From Aplidium turbinatum (taxonomy: Eukaryota > Chordata > Ascidiacea > Aplousobranchia > Polyclinidae), in the NCBI GenBank assembly GCA_918807975.1, contig OU964924.1:17405695-17469694 (forward strand): a stretch of DNA of 64,000 nt, written 5' to 3'. Both the position numbers and the translations under genes were made by a program. The notes under the pieces were generated by a model. That model saw nothing but the letters and a program-made list of their open reading frames with translations, ran no database searches and was not told the origin of the DNA. Each line of letters opens with the position of its first letter. Positions within the stretch are counted from its first letter, which is position 1. Below are positions 55,829 through 64,000 of the stretch, one piece after another.

Positions 55829-56262
55829 TTCACAGTGTAGATTCAACCGATCTGTTATAGCCTGATGCTGCGGGTTCTTTTTGGCAATATCAAATTGCAC
55901 GAGCTTTCGGAACACAGTTCCCTAGTCATGTGCTATGACGAATGGTGTTGAAGTCAGTGAGTGGTTTTTTAAAATGGCTCTTTGTTTTAGCTTGAGGCTG
56001 CCGGCTGTTGAGTTTCTGTGCTGTTAGGCGTTATTGCTGTGAGGTTTTGTTGGATCAGTTGATTAGTAGATTAGGTGACGTAGTTCTTCCCTTTCGGCGC
56101 GGTTGTTGATTTTAGGATTTTGTTTGCTAATGAATATGGCCTCTTTGAATCGTAATTGTACTGCGTCATTTTCTCTTCCAATATATTGATATTTGGTATT
56201 GCCAAAAAGAACCCGCAGCATCAGGCTATAACAGATCGGTTAAATCTACACTGTGAAGTAAG
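55829..56262. repeat. inverted repeat, ~65-bp arms
   Basis: TTCACAGTGTAGATTCAACC ... GCGGGTTCTTTTTGGCAATA at 55829-55898 returns inverted at 56198-56262 with few changes. The 300-base interior has no coding capacity. It could be a MITE or two ends of a Penelope-type repeat. Confidence 0.7.
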
Positions 56263-56599
56263 CAACGATCATGCTGCTAAAAGTGAAACTCATTCAACTA
56301 CATTTTTCTATTAACCAGAACTCTGCAAATGTACAGAAAAAGAGTTATACCGATTAAGCAAAAGGATAAATCTATGAATTTCAGGCAAATTTGAAATTAT
56401 TCGTCACTGTTGGACTTATTCTTCTATATTCTTTAACAAGAATGAAACAAAGTAAGCAACACATAAATTGAAGCTATCATCAAAAACGTCCAAGATGTTG
56501 CTTTCCTCCTCGTCTTGTCCCATTTCATCTTCATTGTACGAGCATTCCTCTTCTTCGGTATCAACATCGACGTTCTGCAGAAGTGAAAAAAGTCTTCAT

Positions 56600-56652
56600 T
56601 CTTAAGTTTTTCGTCTAGTCTCTGGGGTATGTCGTTCACACTAATTACATGT
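56600..56652 (-). repeat. repeat unit shared with the right edge of the window
   Basis: On the minus strand AAGTAATACATGTAATTAGT and GAACGACATA.TCCAGAGACT are repeated, almost unchanged, at 63954-64000 on the plus strand. Confidence 0.75.
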
Positions 56653-56949
56653 ATTACTTAGTGCCCTTTTAAAGTCATGTAAGCTACTGCACATTTTGCA
56701 ATATAACAATTTCTTCTATTCGCTTTTAGCCTAATTATAATCTTTCATTTTTGCCTCAAAATAATATTTACGGCAAAAACTTTTGCAACACAGTACAGGC
56801 CTTAAAACTCGTTTTTTTTTTTCGGCAGCCGTCGTGGCCTACCGGGAGCTCCTTCTCGGCAGCCAAATCTGCCTGCTTGGAGGCCAAAATAACGATATCA
56901 CAAGTAAATAGAATTAAACTTGCAACAATGCTAAAATGATCACTTAGCG

Positions 56950-57200
56950 TTGTTGAAGCCTGGGCGACGTCCTACAACAGAATCGTTGCACTACGCAATA
57001 ACTGCTTTATCGGGATTGTAATCCAGTACTGCGGGACCGTCTAACGACACTCGCACGAGTGTCTCCAATGTGGCTGATTTTAAAGAAGTTCGCCACTCCC
57101 CTAGAATTCTGTTTAGCAACGAAAAACAACGTTCGACATGTGTTGACGATGTCGGCAAGGTAATAAAATAAGTATTTCAATGATGTGAAGGACATTACTA
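56950..57200 (-). pseudogene. hAT transposase C-terminal fragment
   Basis: On the minus strand STHVERCFSLLNRILGEW, then LETLVRVSLDGPAVLDYNP and a DKAVIA ending: the hAT dimerisation domain (xVERxFSxxNxI...) and its usual NGP..xxxxP tail. No terminal repeats were found. Confidence 0.65.
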
Positions 57201-57282
57201 AACGAGAAGCATGATTTTTGCAAAATATTATCAAAAATTGTTTTCCCCTCGGATGTCAACTAACCTAGTTCTCCTGTTTAAC

Positions 57283-59113
57283 AACCAATCAATCAATGTT
57301 TTATTTGTCAGTAACAGGAACATAGGTACATGTTTGAAAATACACACAGTACAAAAGTTACACAAGTTCCCATACCGACAGGGAGACAACGAGACGACCA
57401 TACGGTCTACTAGTCAATTGCCACCCTACGGAAATTACGATTTTGCCATTTAAAATAAGCTTACAAGAGAAAAATAATAATTGAAACGTTCCCGCGCTTC
57501 AACAACAGCATACGCACAAAAAAAACAACATAATGATGATAACGTAGGCCAAAACACAAAATTCCATGAAGCAAGCAGAGAATAATAGAGTTTCCGAAGC
57601 AACTGTTAAGTTGGTTTCCATAACATATCACTTACGATGCACTGTAGCTTTGTAAAATTAACGTTTTGATCTCTTTTTTGATACAATGAAATGATAAGTT
57701 TTTTAGCCTACTTGGAACTTCTGACCAGAGCACTGGTCCCAATACCTGCATGGACTTCTTGCCAAATTCTGTGTTTGATCTGTTTATAAAATAATTGTTG
57801 CTTGTTAGATATCTTGTGTTATGCTGATGAATAGATGAAGCATTTGTAAATATATCACAATACGTAGACGGATACTCATTCATATGAACTTTGTACATAT
57901 GTTTTTTTATTTCAATGTTATGTATGTCTTTTAGTTTCAAGATGTTCATTTTGAAAAATAAAAAATTAGTGTGAGCATAGTAATTTTGTTTCGTAATTAT
58001 TCTTATAACCTTTTTTTGTAATTTTATTAATGGATCCAGTGCACTGTCACAGGCCTTTCCCCAGCTTGAAATACAATATTGCAAATGACAGTAAATCAAA
58101 GCGTGATACACATCTTTTAAAGTGTCTGTGTTGACATAATTTCTGAGTTTAAGCAACGCCCATGAACCTTTTGCTACTTTTCCGCTAATTTTATCTATGT
58201 GATATTTCCATGTTAATTTGTTATCAATGTAAACGCCAAGGTATTTTATTTGATCTTTTTGTTGAATGCTTGTGTTACCAATGCTAATGTTAAAATTTTT
58301 TATGTGTTTTTTATTTGTTATTAGCATGTATTCAGTTTTTGAGAAATTTAATGATAATCTATTAAGCTTCAACCAGTTGTAAACTTTTTGCATTTCGGCA
58401 TTCACATTGTTCTGCAAATTTATTTCACATTTGTCGCTCATCGTAAGATTGGTGTCGTCAGCAAATAGTTTAACATTCATGTTTGTTGAATTTGGTAAGT
58501 CATTTATATACAGTAAGAAAAGAAGGGGTCCCAATGTCGATCCTTGGGGCACACCGCAGGTAACCTGTCTTGAGTTTGAAGAGATTCCATTGACGACCGT
58601 GTGCTGTAGACGATTGCTGATATAGCTTTTTAACAATTGTAATGGAAGGCCCCGAAAACCATATGTTTGCAGTTTCTGTATGAGAATAGTGTGATCAACT
58701 GTGTCGAAGGCTTTAGCTAAATCAAGAAATACAGAGCAAGTTGTATCTTTATTATCTAGGTTAGTTAAGATGTTATCACAAACGTTTGACACAGCTAACG
58801 AAGTGGAATATTGTGGTCTAAATCCATACTGATGTGGTGTGATCAGGTCTTTTTTTGTTAAATAATTGTACATTTGTTCATACAGGCATTTTTCGAATAT
58901 TTTGGTGAAGGGGGACAATAGTGATATGGGCCTATAGTTGGAACAATTTTTCCTGGAGCCACTTTTGAAGATTGGGGTAACTTCAGCGACCTTTAGTACA
59001 TCAGGATATACACCTTTATTGATACACTCATTGAATAAGTTGGTGAGGAAAGGGGCGATTATTGGTGAGGATAGTTTGACATTTGGATAGTTTGACAAAC
59101 AACGATTCAATGT
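57283..59113 (-). mobile_element. CR1/L2-like LINE, 5'-truncated but with intact RT frame
   Basis: Contains the 492-residue frame 57632-59110 and a 3' tail of about 350 bases, ending near 57283 in CATTGATTGATTGG (minus strand), a short iterated terminus typical of this clade, preceded by AATAAAA. The left truncation at about 59113 removes the endonuclease and ORF1. The undamaged frame suggests a relatively recent insertion. Confidence 0.85.
57632..59110 (-). CDS. LINE reverse transcriptase, CR1/L2-like, 492 residues
   Basis: Reverse transcriptase domain with its motifs in order: NYRPISLLSPFTKIFEK (about residue 59), QYGFRPQYSTSLAV (93), VFLDLAKAFDTVDH (motif A, 126), GVPQGSTLGPLLFLLYINDL (motif B, 185), LFADDTN (motif C, 213), LNRLSLNFSKTEYML (motif D) and KYLGVYIDNKLTW (motif E), then a thumb and C-terminal domain with LKLKDIHNIEI and LWSEVPSRL. 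It copies LINE RNA into DNA at the target site. The endonuclease normally N-terminal to the RT is missing, so the copy cannot move alone. The start at 59110 is simply the first methionine after the truncation. Confidence 0.9.
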   Translation of the reverse strand: MNRCLSNYPNVKLSSPIIAPFLTNLFNECINKGVYPDVLKVAEVTPIFKSGSRKNCSNYRPISLLSPFTKIFEKCLYEQMYNYLTKKDLITPHQYGFRPQYSTSLAVSNVCDNILTNLDNKDTTCSVFLDLAKAFDTVDHTILIQKLQTYGFRGLPLQLLKSYISNRLQHTVVNGISSNSRQVTCGVPQGSTLGPLLFLLYINDLPNSTNMNVKLFADDTNLTMSDKCEINLQNNVNAEMQKVYNWLKLNRLSLNFSKTEYMLITNKKHIKNFNISIGNTSIQQKDQIKYLGVYIDNKLTWKYHIDKISGKVAKGSWALLKLRNYVNTDTLKDVYHALIYCHLQYCISSWGKACDSALDPLIKLQKKVIRIITKQNYYAHTNFLFFKMNILKLKDIHNIEIKKHMYKVHMNEYPSTYCDIFTNASSIHQHNTRYLTSNNYFINRSNTEFGKKSMQVLGPVLWSEVPSRLKNLSFHCIKKEIKTLILQSYSAS

Positions 59114-59482
59114 CCGACAACATCGAATCGATATAAAAACGACAATATTGCCAGCCGATGTAAATTAGCACTTTGGATTAAGACTTTGTTAAAATAAACG
59201 TCGGGAATTACAAACAAGACTGACAGGGCTGGTGATGGCAGATGGATATTTTCCATCAATAACAAATATTCTCGTACAATGCGACAGTGGCGAATGACGA
59301 TTATAACGCGCTGACCTAATTTTGTGTCACTCTTTGATACTTTTCGACAGTTAATCCACAATCTTTCTATTGCGAAATTAAATAATTGGCTAGAAGAGAC
59401 CGGCGGCCAAACTTGGCCGATTGAGAAGGTAGCACCGGCGGTCATTCAAGCACTACTTAGCGGCCATGGCCGCAGGCTGCTT
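59114..59482. other. intergenic, unassigned
   Basis: A minus-strand frame (59107-59445) shows no family motif. Palindromic GGCCATGGCC-like words near 59460 precede the next element. Confidence 0.4.
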
Positions 59483-60480
59483 CCCAAGTAGCAAAGAGTG
59501 GCGTCTAGCCAGCTCCACGCTAGCGAAGTTATTGGCGACGCGCCAGCGATAATCGCCAGCCAGCCGCCACCGATCTGCTCATCGCATAGCCGGCGTAACG
59601 CTGGCGAAATTCGACAATAAAGTCGGCTGTGCGTAAGCGCCTCGATCGCGAAAGTCGCTCAAGTTAGTTAACGGCGCGCTGTCTGTACGCCAACGAATTT
59701 CGCTAAACTTACTGGCACGTTTTTGCGGCTGCGCGCGCTGTCGCTGGACTGACGAATGTCGCCCTGCTGAAGCCCTTTTTTTTTTCGGCCACCAGCAGCA
59801 GCTGTTGTTTGCGAAATTATCAAAACAAAACACTAAAACTTTTTGAAGCATTTCGTGTATTAATTGTCTTTTTGTGGTAAAAGCGAGACGCAATTCAAGA
59901 AAGTAAAACAACAAAAACAATGAAGATTTTTAATACACTGTCTTACCACAGCTCCATTTTCGTTACACAATGCTAAAAAATGTTTCAGTAATAATGAATG
60001 GCGGTTTTTCTGATCATTTGTAATACAAATAACAAAACAATTTACAAGTCCAAGCCATGTGAGAGCAAAGCTAAAGACTATAAACATGAGATTATTTGTA
60101 AAAGCCCAGCAGCTGTTAAGTGAATTTTGACAGTTTTCGCGAAACAATAATTTTTAAGCAAAAAATTCTATTAAAAAAAACTTTCTTGGTTTTCGAAACT
60201 ATAATGAGTTTGATTAAAATGTTTGCTTGCAAGATTTACCTTAGGCCTAGGGTAGGCGTGAGTAAAATTTACTCCCGGTTAGAAACCAATTGTGTACTAC
60301 ATACGACAGTATCATAATTATATAAGCATAATTATATGATAGGTATTGCAATACGTCAAAATCACAGCACTGGAAGAAAATACACAGCAACATCAAGAAC
60401 ACTACTATTGCTTCCACTGTACTCTATGATGTAATAAAGATTATTACGTAGCCAGCAGGGAAATTCAAATTAATGAGTTT

Positions 60481-60624
60481 TTTGTGCTATCTGGCTTTGA
60501 AGGTTGCCAGCACGGCAACCACAATTATAGGGAAGGGCCACCTGAACGACGACCATAACGCATTTTCGTTTGCACATCTGTTGTGGCTGTAATGCTGGCA
60601 ACCTTCAAAGCCAGATAGCACAAA
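60481..60624. repeat. hairpin, perfect 32-bp arms
   Basis: TTTGTGCTATCTGGCTTTGA..AGCA at 60481-60512 is repeated inverted without mismatch at 60593-60624. The 80-base centre is GC-richer. Likely a small MITE. Confidence 0.85.
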
Positions 60625-62505
60625 ATTCAAACATCCACGTAGGATACATGCAGTATACCAACAATCATGAGTAATTATTGCGTTCCGACATCCATTAGGT
60701 AAATAAAAAAAAAAATGGGAACAGGTCGTTTTGACGCCAAAGAGCTTTGGTTCTGGGTAATGTTAGGGATTAGGACTGGCGGCAAAACACCCCTCCGAAA
60801 ACACGTTTGTATAACAACATTAAAGATATTAATTAAATGATTAATAACATTAAACTCGACTTCACCACAAGAATTAATATTAGTGCATAGACGGCACAAC
60901 AGTGTTTAGCAATAGCTTGTCGGGATAAGATTTTCCCAAATACAACTACTGTACGAAGGAAGCAAACTGAATAAAGAGGCACGCAAAAATAATAATTCGC
61001 AGCAAGATGTTAAAAGAGAACACTAAAAGGTCAACAGACAATCAAAAAACAGATAGCGTTCATGTATCGTCCGAATTTTTATCTGCGCCGGAAGTTTTGT
61101 TTGCCCGGTTCTTTTTTTTTTCATTTCTGTCACCAGCCGCCTTCAAATACCGCTTCACTGCAGATTTGAAAACTTTGTCCGTCGCCTTGGCTTGCCTTCG
61201 AAACACATCTGTAATAATACAATATGAGCTCTCTGTGAAAACAATTTCGCTCACAACAACAACTTAGTTACACTACTAACTCATTATTAGGGATCGAACC
61301 GATGGCAAGTGTCCTTAACCAGCATGAAGACATAAGCGGGGTTCATTACAATTAAATGTACTGTATAAACCCCCCTATGACGTAGCAAGACGGGTAGTAT
61401 TAAAAAAAAATTGTAATTAGGGAACGTTCAAATATTACGTAACGCTTTCGACGGGAGGGGGGGTATGTAAAGCGTTACGTTAGCGTCACATCGGTGGGGG
61501 AGAGGGTTTAATATAATTCATCAGTGATAATACTCAGCATTATTGAAATATCTTTTGTGATAAGGTGCTGCTGAAACCAGTGTTTTATCCTGCAACAACA
61601 ACCACGCATGTGATATTGGGAAGGCATGGCTAAATAGTAGAAACTGATGTATTACAGGACGTTGTCACATTTTAACGTTTATATTACAGAAAAATATTTC
61701 ATTCCTTGATAAATCTTCCAATTTGTCAATCCTCAGTTGATTTGATTTATATTTAACTTCCATTCATAAAAACAAAGAAGCCTGGCATTTTCCACCATCG
61801 TTCTGTAGTATGCATGGTGTTAGCAATAGCATTGCAGCACTTATTACTGACGGTAGCTCGTAAAACTACTTAAATATACAATTATATAAATACAAACTTA
61901 CCAAATAACACTTTTTTATTTTCAGATCAAGAAAGGCAGTTTTTTCGTTTTTTCCACTTCAATTACCGTAAACTGAGCGGCCAGATCGTCATTCATTAAA
62001 AGTCGCATAACTCTCCACACAGTTTCCGTACAATCATTTCCTCCAACCGTTGTTATTTTCCATCGCTGTTAAATGAACATCCACGCGTTATTCAATAGTC
62101 AGTTTAGAACTGAACAAGGTAACAAGCGAAGTCTAGATCGTGAACTCAAACCAAACAACCACACGTTCTATAGATTGGTTAATCGTTAGGTTATTCTTTA
62201 AAAATCATCATAAATTGGTTTAATAAACATGATTCTATTTTACAAACTAAAGTATTTCTGCACACAAAATGTATGTGGAAGCGTTTAGAGCAAAACAAAC
62301 AAGTTTTAAAAATTGAAACTGAGCAGTTGAATAATTAAGGTTCTAATCTTTTTTGAGTATGATTTACTGTAGTTACCACCTGCAAAGCGAAAACAAACAT
62401 GTAACTAATATGACAACAGTTACTTTATAGGTGCAATAACAAATATTTTGTCAACACGTCATGTTAGAATTTAACTGATCGGTTGTTGCATGACATAAGG
62501 CTGGT

Positions 62506-62554
62506 GTAGCCATGTCGGAATGTGATTGCATGTACCTATTCCGACATGGCCTAC
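62506..62554. repeat. short hairpin GTAGCCATGTCGGAAT
   Basis: GTAGCCATGTCGGAAT pairs with ATTCCGACATGGCCTAC across a loop of about 16 bases. Confidence 0.75.
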
Positions 62555-63089
62555 CGCACATGTAGCTTGTGGCATAAAAGTGTATAACAAATGAGTACAG
62601 TGACTTACAATAGCTGCCAAAACATCCGCATCTGCTTCTAACTTTTCTTCCAGATCAAAAAGAGAGCGTTTGTTAGCTTGCTTAAATCTTCATGTAATTA
62701 AGGTTAAAACACAATAAACTAGGACACAGTTCCCTCTTTCGACACTTTCTTACATGCTGTAGGCGTAACCGGGTACAGCAAACTAAGTGCAAAGTAAGGT
62801 TTATTGTACAGCAGTCTACCCAATAACTGAGCAAGCGCAAAAGACAATTAATCAGACAAACAGGCTCTTCAAGTCAAATCAACCGCGTGTTTGAAATGGC
62901 ACGTGACTTCAATCAAGCGCAACTAAACGGTATGATGACGAAATTTTTCTAATCAAGCGCGAAGCTCGGCCTTTCGTAGGAAACCAACACCATCTGACGA
63001 AACTCGACTGCGCGTTGCCAGCGGAAAGCGAGCGAAAATCGAAAGCGCGTCTCTCGCACGAAAGTCGACGGCGCAGAGCTAGCAGAAAA

Positions 63090-63241
63090 CGCTCACATTG
63101 GCGACATCGAAAATCGTTAGCTGTAGGACAGCGCCTGACTGGCGAATATCGTCATGACTTTAAAGAAAAAAAATCATGACGATATTCGCCAGTGAGGCGC
63201 TGTCCTACAGCTAACGATTTTCGATGTCGCCAATGTGAGCG
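63090..63241. repeat. strong hairpin, 68-bp arms
   Basis: CGCTCACATTGGCGACATCG ... CGAATATCGTCATGA (63090-63157) is repeated inverted at 63174-63241 with about one difference, around a 16-base A-rich loop. It forms part of the GC-rich right end of the 3.8-kb element. Confidence 0.9.
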
Positions 63242-63289
63242 CTCGCCGCCCTGATGACGCCAGCTGCACGCCGACTATTGCTACCTGGG

Positions 63290-63704
63290 TTTAAGGCTTG
63301 ACAGTAGGTTACATCGTAATAACATAGCAATATGCCCTTCTTTGTATACAGGACACTTGTAGGCTATCGCTACTCAATACATAGTGAGCTGATAGATTAG
63401 CATTATCGCTATATCTTAAAACTTGAAAAAAAATTGGCCTTTTAGTAAACTAAAGTGCCCTTTTTTTGTAATCTTACCCCCCCCCCAGTCAAAAATCGTT
63501 CCGGCGCCCCTGCTTTCAGCAACAGCAATCATCCTATTGAACATGACTTTCAAACCAATACCACTTGCACCACTGTTTGTTTTGTTTACTTCCAAAGGAT
63601 TCTAATGGCTTGATCAATCTTTGCGTTTGATTGATGCATTAGTAATTGCTACCCTATCTAAACCACATTTCTGGATATTTTGACCAATTTGCTCCGCTTG
63701 TTTA
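63290..63704. other. intergenic, unassigned
   Basis: A poly-C tract near 63477 followed by AGTCAAAAATCGTTCCGGCGC looks like a transposon end. The plus frame 63423-63605 crosses it and is not convincing. Confidence 0.35.
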
Positions 63705-63860
63705 CAGTCCTCCACGCGACTTAATTGAGCGCATGAGAGTTTGCTCTATCGCAAGATCTGTCCAAAATCCGGTGAAGCTTTTTGCTGTCCTCTTTACTGT
63801 GTGCTGCTCGGTTAGGAATTGATCATACAACCATGAATGAAAAGAGAATTCTGCAATTAT
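63705..63860 (-). pseudogene. fragment of a mobile 'SRGGLTRG' family protein
   Basis: On the minus strand FSFHSWLYDQFLTEQHTVKR is followed by KSFTGFWTDLAIEQTLMRSI and KSRGGL. The WTDLxIEQxLMRSxKSRGGLT block is a hallmark of an uncharacterised mobile family related in layout to the protein relics at 23.4-24.9 kb and 30.7-33.3 kb. Only this block is visible. Confidence 0.6.
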
Positions 63861-63953
63861 CAGCAATATCTGGAGTCATGGTATTGAATGTAATAGTAAG
63901 TTATAGTAAGTATGCTTGAAATACAAAGATAGTTTCACATCTTTTTCGTATCC

Positions 63954-64000
63954 AAGTAATACATGTAATTAGTATGAACGACATACTCCAGAGACTAGAC
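63954..64000 (+). repeat. repeat unit shared with 56600-56652, cut by window edge
   Basis: AAGTAATACATGTAATTAGT and GAACGACATACTCCAGAGACT match the minus strand at 56600-56652 almost exactly; the copy continues past the window. Confidence 0.75.

Larger units (their letters stand above)
55640..56949. other. intergenic stretch with inverted and repeated segments
   Basis: Contains the inverted repeat at 55829-56262 and, at about 56380-56670 on the minus strand, an unidentified frame with an acidic run (DTEEEECSYNEDE) whose first ~47 bases recur at the right edge of the window. No host gene recognised. Confidence 0.4.
59483..63289. mobile_element. 3.8-kb TIR element with CCCAGGTAGCAA ends and GC-rich subterminal repeats
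   Basis: Left end CCCAAGTAGCAAAGAGTGGC and right end inverse (CCCAGGTAGCAATAGTCGGC). Both flanks are unusually GC-rich (59483-59790 and about 62940-63289) and made of many short CGCTGGCGAAATTCG / GGCGACATTCGCCAG-like words. The interior is AT-rich, holds two hairpins (60481-60624, 62506-62554) and tRNA-like boxes near 61285, but no recognisable transposase. No target duplication was found. Confidence 0.6.

Noticed and set aside
57007-57234. 75-residue minus-strand frame as a gene
   Set aside because: The adjacent frame of the same strand encodes a clear hAT dimerisation domain, so this frame is its shadow.
61060-61254. minus-strand frame with VFKSAVKRYLKAAGDR as a host exon
   Set aside because: Composition is protein-like but no splice context, homologous family or neighbouring exon could be recognised, and it lies inside a TIR element.

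Overview
The window looks like a piece of a large, AT-rich animal genome, most likely a marine invertebrate. The host coding sequence is split into short exons with GT-AG introns, and nearly everything else is transposon debris: LINEs of at least three clades, hAT, mariner, MULE-like foldbacks, tRNA-derived SINEs and several TIR elements. Recurrent TAGGCCTA-type words and this mix of families would suit a tunicate or another invertebrate deuterostome, but the sequence alone does not settle the phylum.

One host gene dominates the window. Eleven exons on the plus strand (5529 to 53991) encode a GNL1/HSR1-type circularly permuted GTPase. I found them by translating short islands and checking splice phases. 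All ten junctions are phase-consistent, and the protein follows the order of vertebrate GNL1 from the middle of the N-terminal region to the acidic C-terminus. About 100 N-terminal residues must lie left of the window. A poly(A) signal sits at 54381. Several introns are 5 to 15 kb long and consist largely of transposons, so positions 5.7-51.4 kb are almost entirely intronic.

Layout. 1-1612: TIR DNA transposon with an inserted LINE tail. 3430-5150: inverted A/T-rich repeats around a CR1/L2-like LINE tail. 6282-8205: long-armed MULE-like foldback. 8.3-11.7 kb: SINEs, a MITE, a hAT element and a mariner remnant. 13.3-22.0 kb: element with ~0.8 kb inverted repeats, holding a nested element with an 8-bp target duplication. 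22.6-27.8 kb: TIR element with nuclease-like relics, split by a Jockey-like LINE. 30.3-33.4 kb: a second relic of that nuclease-like family. 34.4-38.6 kb: RTE-like LINE split by a 2.2-kb element that itself holds two foldbacks. 39.6-40.8 kb: hAT element with an internal tandem duplication. 42.6-46.0 kb: another TIR element. 46.7-51.36 kb: stack of three LINE pieces, a DNA transposon and a MITE that stops just short of GNL1 exon 7. Downstream of GNL1 are a broken Ty3/gypsy fossil, a hAT remnant, a CR1/L2-like LINE with an open 492-residue reverse transcriptase frame, and a 3.8-kb TIR element with GC-rich ends.

The genes do not form a pathway: there is one housekeeping GTPase gene in a transposon thicket. 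The points most worth following are the recurring mobile family with an XPG/FEN-like motif set, the elements sharing TAGGGTG ends and 8-bp target duplications, and TIR elements that carry tRNA-like Pol III promoter boxes. All boundaries were read by eye.
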